DNA of 64,000 bases. It comes from Rhizobium sp. CCGE 510 (GTDB lineage Bacteria; Pseudomonadota; Alphaproteobacteria; Rhizobiales; Rhizobiaceae). The stretch is from contig NZ_AEYF01000048.1 of assembly GCF_000292525.1 (NCBI RefSeq), forward strand, positions 248,001-312,000. Reading direction: 5' to 3'. Both the position numbers and the translations under genes were made by a program. The notes beneath the pieces were generated by a model, which saw nothing but the letters and a program-made list of their open reading frames with translations, was not told where the DNA came from and did no database searches. The stretch's first letter is position 1, and each line of letters opens with the position of its first letter. Positions 34,415 to 42,557 of the stretch are shown one piece after another.

Positions 34415-35299
34415 ATGCGCAGCACGGATCTCTCGGAACTGGCGGCTTTCGATGCGGTTGCCCGTCACCGCAACTTTCGCCGCGCAGGCGAAGAGCGCGG
34501 GGTGACCGCTTCAGCGATCAGCCATGCGGTGGGCAATCTCGAGGCACGCGTTGGCATTCGTCTGCTCAACCGGACGACCCGCAGCGTGGCCCTGACCGAT
34601 GCCGGCGCGATGTTGCTTGCGCAACTGTCGCCGGCCTTCGGGGATATCAGCTCGGCGCTCGACGCGCTCAACCAATTTCGTGATACGCCGTTTGGCAAGG
34701 TGCGCATCAACGCACCCAATTCGGTCGCGCCGTTCGTTTTCCGGTCGGTCATTGGCCCGCTGATCGCGAAAAATCCTGGTCTCAAGCTGGAAATCGTCGC
34801 CACCGATCGCCTCGTCGACATTGTGGAGGAGGGGTTCGACGCCGGCATTCGTCTCGGCGAAAGTCTGCGCGATGGCATGACGGCTGTGAAGATCAAGCCG
34901 CGGCTGCGGTTTGCCGTCGTGGGTTCCTCTAGCTATTTCGAGCGTCATCCGCTCCCCAAAACCCCGGACGATCTGCGTCAGCATGTCTGCATCCGCAATA
35001 TCTATCCAAGCGGCAAACCCTATGCCTGGGAGTTCAGCCGCGCCGGCAAGATCATCGAATTCGAGCCGACCGGGGCTCTGTCGCTCGATGACCACGAACT
35101 GATGGTGGAGGCAGCGCTTTCAGACGTGGGGTTGGCTTATGTCTGGGAGGAAAGGGCGCGTACCTGTCTCCAGAATGGCAGTCTGGTCGAATGCCTGGCA
35201 TCCTGGAGTGCGCCCGAGGACTGGCTTTATCTCTACTACCCGACGCGAAAATACCTGTCGGCCGGCTTGCGCGCCGTCATCGAGGCACTTCGTGTTTGA
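34415..35299 (+). CDS. LysR-family transcriptional regulator
   Basis: About 294 residues. The N-terminal winged helix is L-S-E-L-A-A-F-D-A-V-A-R-H-R-N-F-R-R-A-G then S-A-I-S-H-A-V-G-N-L-E-A-R-V-G-I-R-L-L-N-R-T-T-R-S, typical of the family. The effector domain has the usual I-R-L-G-E-S region near 145. ATG at 34415; a TTG six bases earlier is possible. It is divergent from the VOC/SDR/ABM operon (34297 down), its probable target. The C terminus is full length. Confidence 0.88.
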   Translation: MRSTDLSELAAFDAVARHRNFRRAGEERGVTASAISHAVGNLEARVGIRLLNRTTRSVALTDAGAMLLAQLSPAFGDISSALDALNQFRDTPFGKVRINAPNSVAPFVFRSVIGPLIAKNPGLKLEIVATDRLVDIVEEGFDAGIRLGESLRDGMTAVKIKPRLRFAVVGSSSYFERHPLPKTPDDLRQHVCIRNIYPSGKPYAWEFSRAGKIIEFEPTGALSLDDHELMVEAALSDVGLAYVWEERARTCLQNGSLVECLASWSAPEDWLYLYYPTRKYLSAGLRAVIEALRV

Positions 35300-35367
35300 A
35301 ATAATCGAGCAATGCGCCGACGGTCTGGCTTTTATCAGGAACTTGCAAAGGGCATATCGTCCGGCCG

Positions 35368-35800
35368 TCAGATCACCGCAAGCCGCCGATAGCCGAAACG
35401 CCCACGCTCATTGGCGAGGTCGCGCAGCTTCGCTCGCAGTTCTACCTCCGGCGGTCGACTTGACCGATAACGGATCGTCTTGCGGTCGGCGGATATGATC
35501 TGGCAGGCCCGCCGTTCCGAAAGACCCATGACGGTCTTCAGATGCGTGACGGCGTCACGCTTGGCGACAGGCCCTACCATTTTTTTGAAAGAAGCTCGCG
35601 GAGTGCTGCTGCGTCCAACATCTGCTCGGCGAGCAGCTTCTTCAGCTTGGCATTCTCATCTTCAAGCGCCTTCAGCCGCTTGGCCTCAGAGATCTCCATG
35701 CCGCCGTATTTGGCTTTCCAATTGTAAAACGTGGCTTCCCAAATTTCGTGCTTGCGGCAAAGCTCGGCCGCCTTCGCACCAGCTGCGTTTAACCGAGTTC
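35368..35800 (-). mobile_element. IS3-family transposase remnant (OrfA end plus OrfB start)
   Basis: On the minus strand: A-K-A-A-E-L-C-R-K-H-E-I, F-Y-N-W-K-A-K-Y-G-G-M and K-L-K-K-L-L-A-E-Q-M-L, the helix-turn-helix and leucine-zipper end of OrfA, running on to M-V-G-P-V-A-K-R-D-A-V and G-L-S-E-R-R-A-C-Q-I-I, R-R-P-P-E-x-E-L-R, the start of OrfB, which stops at 35368. An A-rich run at the OrfA/OrfB junction is consistent with the usual slippage site. The catalytic DDE half of OrfB and both ends are missing, so it cannot move. Confidence 0.75.
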
Positions 35801-35846
35801 AACCGGGCGACGGTTCTGTCGCAGCGGTTCAACGGCAGCCGATCGT

Positions 35847-36572
35847 TCAATGAAAGCCGATGAACTGTTTTAGCTCAGGAGTCTTCGGTGCCGTGAAAAC
35901 CTCCTCAGGTGGTCCGATCTCGTGAACCCGGCCCTGGTGCATGAAAACCACGCGCGAGCAAACGTCGCGCGCGAACTTCATCTCATGAGTCACCATCATC
36001 AGCGTCATGCCTTCGGCAGCAAGCTCGCGCACCACGGCCAGCACTTCGGCGACCAGTTCCGGGTCGAGCGCCGAGGTGATTTCGTCGCAGAGCAGCGCGA
36101 TCGGCTGCATGGCCAGCGCCCTGGCGATGGCGACGCGCTGTTGCTGTCCCCCGGAAAGCTCGTCCGGATAAGCGTCGAACTTGTGGCCAAGACCCACACG
36201 CTCCAGCATCCTGCGCGCCATCACCTCGGCGTTCGCCTTCGAGGTCTTCTTGACCACCATTTGCGAGAGCATCACATTCCCGCCTGCCGTCAGATGCGGA
36301 AACAGGTTGAACTGCTGGAAGATCATGCCGACCTTTAGCCGCAAGGCTTTCAGATGCAGTTCGTCGGGCAGCAGCTGGGCTCCCGCTACCGCGATCGATC
36401 CGCTGTTGATCGTCTCCAGCCCGTTGATGCAGCGCAGCAGCGTCGATTTTCCCGATCCACTCTTGCCGATAATGGCGATGACCTCGCCGGGCTGCACGTC
36501 GATATTGATGCCCTTCAGCACTTCATTGGTGCCGAAGCTCTTGCGGACTTCAGTGATTTCGATGAGCGACAT
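35847..36572 (-). CDS. amino-acid ABC importer ATPase, GlnQ/HisP type
   Basis: A 241-residue ATPase with Walker A G-K-S-G-S-G-K-S-T (about 37-45), Q-loop F-Q-Q-F-N-L-F-P-H-L-T, signature L-S-G-G-Q-Q-Q-R-V, and Walker B L-L-C-D-E-I-T-S-A-L-D. The second half of Walker B reads D-E-I instead of D-E-P, a minor change. The T-H-E-M histidine is present. It powers the two PAAT-type permeases immediately upstream and overlaps the nearer one by 23 bases. Substrate class is polar amino acid or opine-like; exact ligand unknown. Confidence 0.9.
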   Translation of the reverse strand: MSLIEITEVRKSFGTNEVLKGINIDVQPGEVIAIIGKSGSGKSTLLRCINGLETINSGSIAVAGAQLLPDELHLKALRLKVGMIFQQFNLFPHLTAGGNVMLSQMVVKKTSKANAEVMARRMLERVGLGHKFDAYPDELSGGQQQRVAIARALAMQPIALLCDEITSALDPELVAEVLAVVRELAAEGMTLMMVTHEMKFARDVCSRVVFMHQGRVHEIGPPEEVFTAPKTPELKQFIGFH

Positions 36573-37209
36573 TGAGCTTCCTTTCGAGGATCTGGCTGCT
36601 TTTCGACAGGGGCCAACACAGCGCGAAATAAATGAGAGCGACGAGGCCGTAGACGGTAAAGGGCAGGAAGGTGGCATTGGTCACCATGGTGCCTGCCTTG
36701 GACAACTCGACAAAGCCGATGATCGAGGTCAGGGACGTGCCCTTTACCACCTGGACGGAGAAACCGACCGTCGGCGGAACGGCGATCTTGAGCGCCTGCG
36801 GCAGGATCACGTAACGCATCTGCTGCAGGTACCCCATGCCGAGACTGGATGAGGCCTCCCATTGCCCCTTGGCGATGGCCTCCACGCAGCCGCGCCAGAT
36901 TTCGGCGAGGAAGGCCGCAGTCCACAGGATCAGGGCGGCCCCGGCGGCGAGCCAGGCCGGCACGTCGATGCCCAGAAGGCCAAGCCCGAAGAAGGCAAGA
37001 AACAGCTGCATCAGCAACGGCGTGCCCTGAAACAGCTCGACGTAATACTTGGACAAGATCCGGAGCGCTTTGCTCTTGCCGATCCGCATGAACAGCAGCA
37101 ACACGCCGACAACGCCGCCGCCGACGAAGGAGACGATCGACAGAAGGATGGTCCAGCGGGTGGCCAGCAAAAGAGCGCGGAGAATATCCCAAGTGCTGAA
37201 TTCGGTCAT
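36550..37209 (-). CDS. amino-acid ABC importer permease (HisM/GlnP type)
   Basis: A 219-residue membrane protein with about five helices and the E-A-S-S-S-L-G-M-G-Y-L-Q-Q-M-R-Y-V-I-L-P-Q-A motif, the EAA loop that contacts the ATPase. The E-L-F-Q-G-T-P-L-L-M-Q-L region is the classic N-terminal PAAT signature. The ATG at 37209 overlaps the upstream permease stop by four bases, so the operon is coupled. Confidence 0.9.
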   Translation of the reverse strand: MTEFSTWDILRALLLATRWTILLSIVSFVGGGVVGVLLLFMRIGKSKALRILSKYYVELFQGTPLLMQLFLAFFGLGLLGIDVPAWLAAGAALILWTAAFLAEIWRGCVEAIAKGQWEASSSLGMGYLQQMRYVILPQALKIAVPPTVGFSVQVVKGTSLTSIIGFVELSKAGTMVTNATFLPFTVYGLVALIYFALCWPLSKSSQILERKLNVAHRNH

Positions 37210-37877
37210 CGTTGCGCCCTCCTGGGAAAGATCATCGTCCCGGCCAGTAGCAGCAGTTGCCGCAGCAGGACGGCCAGCAGCAGATAGATGAGGGTGGAGA
37301 GGAAATATGCTTCGAAGGCGCGGAAGGTGCGCGACTGGATGAAGTTCGCCGCAAAGGTCAGGTCCTCGGCGGCGATCTGCGACACCACGGCCGAGCCGAG
37401 CATGACGATGATCACCTGGGACGACAGCGCCGGCCATATCCGCTGCAGCGAGGGAACCAGGACCACATGGCGAAAGGTTTCGAATGGGGACATTGCGAGG
37501 CTGGCGCCGGCCTCGAACTGACCCTTTGGGGTCGCCTGGATGCCGGCGCGGATGATCTCGCAGCTATAGGCGCCGAGATTGATGATCATGGCGAGATTGG
37601 CCGCCGACAATTCGCCCATCTGCACGCCGAGTGACGGCAGGCCGAAGAAGATGAAGAACAGCTGGATCAGGAAGGGGGTGTTGCGGATCATCTCGACATA
37701 AACGCCGACCAACGGCTTTATCCAGGGAGGACCGAGCGCGCGTGCCCAGGCGCAGGCGACGCCCAACGCGGTACCGCAGATGCCGCCGACCGCAATCAGT
37801 TCCAGCGTAATGAAGATGCCTTTCAAAAAAACCTGATAATATTCGGCAAGCCAGGAAAAATCGAAAACATAGGTCAT
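37206..37877 (-). CDS. amino-acid ABC importer permease (HisQ/GlnP type)
   Basis: A 223-residue PAAT permease. Seen: V-E-M-I-R-N-T-P-F-L-I-Q-L-F-F-I-F-F-G near the first third, and the EAA-type loop E-A-G-A-S-L-A-M-S-P-F-E-T-F-R-H-V-V-L. Predicted five helices. It pairs with the permease at 36550 as a heterodimer. The binding-protein gene lies 73 bases upstream on the same strand. Confidence 0.9.
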   Translation of the reverse strand: MTYVFDFSWLAEYYQVFLKGIFITLELIAVGGICGTALGVACAWARALGPPWIKPLVGVYVEMIRNTPFLIQLFFIFFGLPSLGVQMGELSAANLAMIINLGAYSCEIIRAGIQATPKGQFEAGASLAMSPFETFRHVVLVPSLQRIWPALSSQVIIVMLGSAVVSQIAAEDLTFAANFIQSRTFRAFEAYFLSTLIYLLLAVLLRQLLLLAGTMIFPRRAQR

Positions 37878-37950
37878 GGATGCGGCACCTCGCTGGAGGA
37901 TATCGGGAGAGGGTGCCGGGCCGGCGCGCGGGCCGACCCGGGTCAGGACA

Positions 37951-38748
37951 TCAAAGGTCTGCGGGCAGGCCGGCGCCGAGCCATTTCTGTGAAATCGCCT
38001 GAAGCGAGCCGTCCGTCTTGGCGGCCGCCACAATCGCGTTGACCTTTTCCAGCAAGGCAGCCTCGTTTTTGTTGAGGCCGATGTAGCAGGGCGAGTTCTT
38101 GATCAGGAACTTCATTTCAGGCCGCTTCGGCGGATTGCGGGCGAGAATGGCAGCCGCGACCACGTTGCCGGTGGCAACCATTTCGACCTGGCCGGACAGG
38201 AAGGCGGAGATCGTTCCGTTGTTATCCTCGTAACGCTTGATGGTCGCGTCGGCCGGAGCGATCTTGGTCAGTTCCAGATCCTCGACCGCGCCACGTGTGA
38301 CGCCGATGGTCTTGCCGGAAAGGTCTTCCGCCTTTGCGACCGCGACGTCAGACGGTGCGAAGACGCCGTTGAAGAACGGGGCATAGGCCGACGTGAAGTC
38401 GATGACGGCTTCTCGTTCGGCATTCTTGCCGAGGCTTGAGATGACCAGATCGACCTTGTTGGTCTGCAGATAGGGGATGCGGTTGGCGCTGGTGACCGGT
38501 ACCAGTTCCGTCTTCACGCCGAGCTTTTCGGCAATCAGGTTGGCCATGTCGACGTCGTAGCCCTGGGGCGCCATGTCCGTGCCTACGCTGCCGAATGGCG
38601 GGAAGTCCTGCGGCACGGCAACGCGCAGCGTGCCGCGGGCGGTGATGTCGGCCAGGGCGTCTGCATGGGCGGTTTGCGGCGCCGTTGCCAGTGTCAGCGT
38701 GGCGAGGATCGCCGAGGCGGCGAGGATCAGATGTCGGCGGTTGAACAT
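37951..38748 (-). CDS. periplasmic amino-acid-type substrate-binding protein
   Basis: A 265-residue family 3 solute-binding protein. A twin-Arg-like start M-F-N-R-R-H leads into a hydrophobic signal sequence with A-H-A cleavage near residue 29. Family marks: G-T-L-R-V-A-V-P-Q-D-F-P-P-F-G, G-Y-D-V-D-M-A-N-L-I-A-E-K-L-G-V, and the V-D-L-V-I-S-S-L region. It delivers the ligand to the two permeases and ATPase downstream. Four bases separate its start from the GntR gene stop, so the regulator is in the operon. Confidence 0.9.
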   Translation of the reverse strand: MFNRRHLILAASAILATLTLATAPQTAHADALADITARGTLRVAVPQDFPPFGSVGTDMAPQGYDVDMANLIAEKLGVKTELVPVTSANRIPYLQTNKVDLVISSLGKNAEREAVIDFTSAYAPFFNGVFAPSDVAVAKAEDLSGKTIGVTRGAVEDLELTKIAPADATIKRYEDNNGTISAFLSGQVEMVATGNVVAAAILARNPPKRPEMKFLIKNSPCYIGLNKNEAALLEKVNAIVAAAKTDGSLQAISQKWLGAGLPADL

Positions 38749-38752
38749 TCAA

Positions 38753-39499
38753 TCAGTCTCCTTGGTTGGTGGGAAAGGGTGTCCCGGCACTCTGCAGTGA
38801 ACAACTCCGGGATGTCGGCAGTGAGAGGGAGTGGCGAAGATCGGCCAGGGGATCCGGGCGCACGGTCAGGTCGAGCCCGGCTTCCACCTCGTCGAGATGT
38901 TCGATCGAGAGCGCGGCCGCCTTGGCGACGTCGCCAGCGATCAGTGCAGCGGCAATGGCGCAATGGCCCTCATGCGACTGGCGGGCGTGAAAGTCCGACT
39001 GATATTGCAGCGAGATCAGCATGGTGCGCGCCGTCAGGTCGCGCAGGATATCGACCAAAACAGTATTGCCCGAAAGTTCGGCGATGCGGATGTGAAAATC
39101 GCCCATGAGATAGGTCAGGCGCTGGCGATCACCCGAGGCGATGGCGGCCCGTTCCTGATCGAGATGGGCTTCTAGAATGGCCGGGCCGTCGGGCGGCAAG
39201 GCGGACAAGGAACGCATCATGCCGGACTCCAGCGCCCTGCGCGCGCCATAGACCATCATGGCCTCCTCGGCTGATGGCTCGATGACGTACCAGCCGCGCC
39301 GCGGGCTGACCTGAACAATGCAGCGTGCTTCCAGCCGCATCAGCGCTTCGCGCACTCGGGTGCGGGACACAGAGAAGACAGTCGCGAGCTGGCTTTCGCC
39401 GAGCCGGGTCCCAGGCTTGATTCTCCCGGAGAGAATGCCCGAAACGATGGCTTCTTCAATTTCCGTTTTCTTGTCTGTGGCGATAGGGCTGTCTTGCAT
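38753..39499 (-). CDS. GntR-family regulator with FCD domain
   Basis: A 248-residue FadR-type regulator. The winged helix shows I-V-S-G-I-L-S-G-R-I-K-P-G-T-R-L-G-E-S-Q-L-A and V-S-R-T-R-V-R-E-A-L-M-R-L-E; the FCD domain has metal-type residues in H-I-R-I-A-E-L-S-G-N and H-E-G-H-C-A-I-A. It is first in the operon with the amino-acid importer, so it likely controls it and itself. The last 25 residues (S-C-S-L-Q-S-A-G-T) are unusual and may be a changed C terminus. Confidence 0.88.
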   Translation of the reverse strand: MQDSPIATDKKTEIEEAIVSGILSGRIKPGTRLGESQLATVFSVSRTRVREALMRLEARCIVQVSPRRGWYVIEPSAEEAMMVYGARRALESGMMRSLSALPPDGPAILEAHLDQERAAIASGDRQRLTYLMGDFHIRIAELSGNTVLVDILRDLTARTMLISLQYQSDFHARQSHEGHCAIAAALIAGDVAKAAALSIEHLDEVEAGLDLTVRPDPLADLRHSLSLPTSRSCSLQSAGTPFPTNQGD

Positions 39500-39628
39500 A
39501 CAAGAAATGAACGCAAGCCTTGTGCCAAGACAAATTAGTGAGGTTTAACAGAGGCCTAGGCGGCATTCCTCGCGATCGTTGCTTATCTGTGTGCAACGAG
39601 GCTGAGATTTAAACACCAGCGTCCAGGA

Positions 39629-40110
39629 TCAGAGCTGGTAGAACCTTTCCGCATTTCGATAAAAGAGGATGTGCCGCTCGTCGAGAGTGAACGAGCCGGT
39701 GATTGCCTTGAAGGCGTTCCAGATCGCGTCGTAGCTGGAGAAGAGCTTGTCGACTGGGAAGTTGGACGCGAACATGCAACGGTCCGTGCCGAACGCATTG
39801 ATGGCCTCCTCAACATAGGGACGGATGCTCTCCGTCGTCCAGGTCCAGTCGCCCATGCCCAGTCCCGAAATCTTGCAGGCGACGTTTGGCGCTTGCGCCA
39901 AGACGTTCATGCCGGATCGCCACCCTTCGAAAAAGTCCGGTCCGTCGACCTGCATCCCCGTATGATTGAGAATGATCTGCACCTCCGGGAACTCGCGTGC
40001 AAGCTCGGGGAATTCCTCCACTCTGCCAGTAATAGAGCTACAGGTTGAAACTGAGCCCCCGTTGGTCAAGCTCCCGAAAGCCGCGCCGCCATTCCGGCGT
40101 GCGGCAAACT
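39629..40110 (-). pseudogene. amidohydrolase-family gene, truncated and broken
   Basis: The 3' half reads I-I-L-N-H-T-G-M-Q, K-I-S-G-L-G-M-G-D-W-T-W, M-F-A-S-N-F-P-V-D-K-L and Y-R-N-A-E-R-F-Y, clear signatures of the amidohydrolase 2 (lactonase-like) family. Upstream the natural continuation (W-R-R-G-F-R-E-L-D-Q-R-G-L-S-F-N-L) is in another frame, with an in-frame TAG. The N-terminal third with the first metal ligands is missing. So this gene is not functional. Confidence 0.75.
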
Positions 40111-40129
40111 TCGGCTGGTCAATCCGTTT

Positions 40130-40246
40130 GCCGGGAAATTCCGGGACAATCGATATATCGGGCACTACGTCGCCTATTCGAAATCCGGCAGCCAGAGGCG
40201 ACTGGCCCGCATTTTTGCCGACTGGCTGACCAGCCAGCGTTGCTAA
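40130..40246 (+). pseudogene. C-terminal fragment of a LysR-type regulator
   Basis: A plus-strand open frame without a start reads Y-I-G-H-Y-V-A-Y-S-K-S-G-S, L-A-R-I-F-A-D-W-L-T-S-Q-R-C and stops at 40244. This resembles the last 30 residues of GcvA-like LysR proteins (tyrosine-rich strand, then F-x-D-W-L). It overlaps no other remnant in the same frame. Assignment rests on a short match. Confidence 0.35.
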
Positions 40247-40279
40247 GCGACAATACCCTTTCGTTCGGCGTCGTCTGGA

Positions 40280-40560
40280 CTATCTGGCCGCCATGCTCGC
40301 GACCAGATCGCTGAACCTTTCGCCCTGAATGCCGACATGCCCCCGCAACAGGCGGCGGGCTTCCTCTCCGTCTCCGGCAAAGATCGCATCGACGATGGCG
40401 CAATGTTCAGAGAAGGAGGTCGAGAGGCGGTTGCGCACGCGCAACTGCAGGCGGCGGTAGGGGCGCAGTCGCCGGTGCAACTGAGTGCATTGCTTCTCGA
40501 GAAATTCGCTTTGGCTGTGGCGGAGAAGTTGAAATGTCCGTCGTTGCGCAATGTTAATAT
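40280..40560 (-). pseudogene. FCD-domain end of a GntR regulator
   Basis: On the minus strand the translation F-L-E-K-Q-C-T-Q-L-H-R-R-L-R-P-Y-R-R-L-Q-L then F-S-E-H-C-A-I-V-D-A-I-F-A-G-D-G-E-E-A-R-R-L-L-R-G-H-V matches the C-terminal half of FCD domains, with a metal-type His in each of the S-E-H and G-H-V segments. The DNA-binding half is absent. With the two preceding entries it makes a 1-kb graveyard between two active regulators. Confidence 0.6.
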
Positions 40561-40688
40561 GTCACTTTGATCCGCATCCGGCAGGCCGACCAGCCCCGAT
40601 CTGAGCGGCTGGTCCGGGTTGCAAGATCAGATCGGGGCGGGTGAGGGGCAGCCTTCGGCTTTAGGTTTGAGACGATGCGATCGACGCC

Positions 40689-40814
40689 TCACTCGGCAGC
40701 GTCAAGCTTTGCCAGCTCGGCTTTGCGGCGTTCGATCACCGCCGGATCGTTCTCAGTGCGACCTGCGCGAAATTCGAGATGCGCTATGTCTTGAGGTGAT
40801 GTCCTGGCTGTCAT
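40689..40814 (-). CDS. possible 41-residue small protein coupled to gntR
   Basis: The ATG at 40814 overlaps the TGA of the GntR gene (ATGA), and 41 codons follow: T-S-P-Q-D-I-A-H-L-E-F-R-A-G-R, V-I-E-R-R-K-A-E-L-A-K-L-D-A-A-E. The composition is charged and helical. The overlap suggests translational coupling, but no family is recognised, so it could also be chance or the end of a lost gene. Confidence 0.35.
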   Translation of the reverse strand: MTARTSPQDIAHLEFRAGRTENDPAVIERRKAELAKLDAAE

Positions 40815-41512
40815 TTCAACAGCGATGTGCGAAAGTGTTCCATGTTTTCCTCGACGCTCTCGCGGCTGAGGTCACCGGTCTTTCTGTCTCGGATCATTTC
40901 AAACATGTGTTCGTGCAGATCGACTGCGCGCCATTTGCCACTGACCTCCAGCGATTTTTGCACCCAAGGCGCAACCATCGTCAGCACGAAGTCGGCGATC
41001 ACGACGATCAACGGGTTTCCGGCAGCTTTGTATATTGCTCGGTGGAAATCGAGGTCGGCCTTGAGAAGATCTTCGATCGCGGAGTTCGAATCCTCCGACA
41101 GCCTTTTTAGTCGGTCGATGCACTCTCTCATAGCGGCGAGGTCTTCGTCCGTGCGCCGCAGGGACGCGAGTTCTGAACAGTTGCGGTCGAAAACGTATCG
41201 CAGCTCCATCAGCATCTCAGGCGTCGAGCTCTGAAGATAGAGCTGAAACATCGCGAGTGGCATCGCCGGAAGGCCTTCGTCCTTACGGATGTAGTTTCCA
41301 AAGCCATGGCGCGTCTCGACAAGACCCGACACCGCGAGCGTTTTGATCGCCTCTCTGATTGGAGTGCGACTGATGCCGAGAAGCTGGGCCAGCTCCTTTT
41401 CATTGGGAAGCTTGTCACCAGGCCCGAAGTTGCCTTTGGCAATTTCGCCCGTAATGTAGTCGAGCGCTATGTCCAGCCGGCTTGGGATTTTCTTTGGGTC
41501 AACAGACAGCAT
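40811..41512 (-). CDS. GntR-family regulator with FCD domain, probable regulator of the acid-sugar locus
   Basis: A 233-residue FadR-type regulator. Winged helix: G-D-K-L-P-N-E-K-E-L-A-Q-L-L-G-I-S-R-T-P-I-R-E-A-I-K-T-L (about 32-59). The FCD domain includes D-L-D-F-H-R-A-I-Y-K-A-A-G-N-P-L (metal-type His) and H-E-H-M. It lies next to the SDR gene at 41613 and the carbohydrate-acid genes on the other side. The repeated AGGTAT/ATACCT elements at 42435, 44860 and 53010 are plausible binding sites; the link is inferred. Confidence 0.88.
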   Translation of the reverse strand: MLSVDPKKIPSRLDIALDYITGEIAKGNFGPGDKLPNEKELAQLLGISRTPIREAIKTLAVSGLVETRHGFGNYIRKDEGLPAMPLAMFQLYLQSSTPEMLMELRYVFDRNCSELASLRRTDEDLAAMRECIDRLKRLSEDSNSAIEDLLKADLDFHRAIYKAAGNPLIVVIADFVLTMVAPWVQKSLEVSGKWRAVDLHEHMFEMIRDRKTGDLSRESVEENMEHFRTSLLK

Positions 41513-41612
41513 TCCTGGTCACGCTCCAATCAGAAATCGAGAAGGTACGAGGTCATACCGCGTTTTGCCGCTTGCGACAAATGCCGAACGTCGAGCTGTC
41601 CACTTCTCCAGG

Positions 41613-42407
41613 TTATTCGCTGATTTGTCCCAGCCGCTTGGAGGCTTTCGGATCGAATGGGAACATAAGGCCAGCGGCTAGGAAGCCGCCGTCGACGTTC
41701 AGGGTGTGCCCTGTAATATAGGCAGCATCGTCGCTCGCCAGGAACACCGCGGCGTCAGCGATTTCCGATGGTTCGCCATAACGGCGTTGCGGAACGAGCC
41801 GATGATAGGCGTCACGCGTTTCGACCGTGTGCATTACTTTCGAGACCTCGGTCAATATCGGACCCGGTGCGATGTTATTCACGTTGATTCCCGCTTCGGC
41901 GAGTTCCACGGCCATCACCTTCGTGAGAAGTTCAACGCCGGCCTTCGAGGCACCATAGGCCGAACGCCCGACACCGCCCTTCTGACCGGACAGCGAAGCG
42001 ATATTGATGATTCTCCCATAACCCTTGGCGGCCATAATCCGAGCAAAGGCTTGCGCCACGAGGAATGTTCCGGTCAGATTGATCCGGACGACGCGTTCGA
42101 ATTCCTCCCTTGAACTTTCGAGAAACAGAGTGGTCGCGCCCACGCCCGCATTGTTAACGAGTATGTCGACCGTCCCGAACCGGCCAATCGTTTCCTTAAC
42201 GATCGTCTCAACGTCTTCGTTGACGGAGATATCGGCGCGGACGGCCAAAGCCCGCTCCCCAAGCCGCTCGGCGGCTTCGTTCGCCACTTCCAGATCGCGG
42301 TCGACGATAACGACATTCGCGCCTTCGCGAACATAGGCTTCAGCGATGGCCAGTCCGATGCCCCGGCCAGCGCCCGTCACTACGGCAGTGCGCCCAGAAA
42401 GTCTCAT
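41613..42407 (-). CDS. SDR family oxidoreductase
   Basis: A 264-residue classical SDR with T-G-A-G-R-G-I-G (about 11-18), V-D-R-D after strand 2 (Asp suggests NAD), N-N-A-G-V-G, I-A-S-L-S-G and Y-G-A-S-K-A-G, and the end G-H-T-L-N-V-D-G-G. The ATG at 42407 follows GAGGACGACGAG. It is divergent from the DUF1537 gene at 42558, with the triple AAGGTAT operator between. A polyol or acid-sugar dehydrogenase is likely. Confidence 0.88.
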   Translation of the reverse strand: MRLSGRTAVVTGAGRGIGLAIAEAYVREGANVVIVDRDLEVANEAAERLGERALAVRADISVNEDVETIVKETIGRFGTVDILVNNAGVGATTLFLESSREEFERVVRINLTGTFLVAQAFARIMAAKGYGRIINIASLSGQKGGVGRSAYGASKAGVELLTKVMAVELAEAGINVNNIAPGPILTEVSKVMHTVETRDAYHRLVPQRRYGEPSEIADAAVFLASDDAAYITGHTLNVDGGFLAAGLMFPFDPKASKRLGQISE

Positions 42408-42434
42408 CTCGTCGTCCTCCAATTTTCTCGATAT

Positions 42435-42459
42435 GAGGTATAAGGTATAAGGTATGATC
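42435..42459. promoter_or_regulatory. three tandem GGTAT repeats, operator-like
   Basis: GAGGTAT-AAGGTAT-AAGGTAT-GATC lies in the divergent promoter between the SDR (42407) and DUF1537 (42558) genes. The AGGTATGA half occurs again at 44861 and 53010, where it is part of a palindrome. It probably binds the GntR protein encoded at 40811. Confidence 0.55.
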
Positions 42460-42557
42460 TTGACAGAGTTATGAGCTGCTTCTATGAGTATTGTCAAGAG
42501 TGAGGCCCGGCTGATGATGGAGGAAGATATCATCCGCCGGGATATTGGGAGGATCCA

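Noticed and set aside
35581..35760. Plus-strand small serine/leucine-rich open frame
   Set aside because: It is the reverse of the IS3 OrfA leucine-zipper remnant, which has clear motifs on the minus strand.
42435..42459. Possible CRISPR-like or satellite repeat
   Set aside because: Only three 7-base units with no spacers; better explained as operator half-sites.
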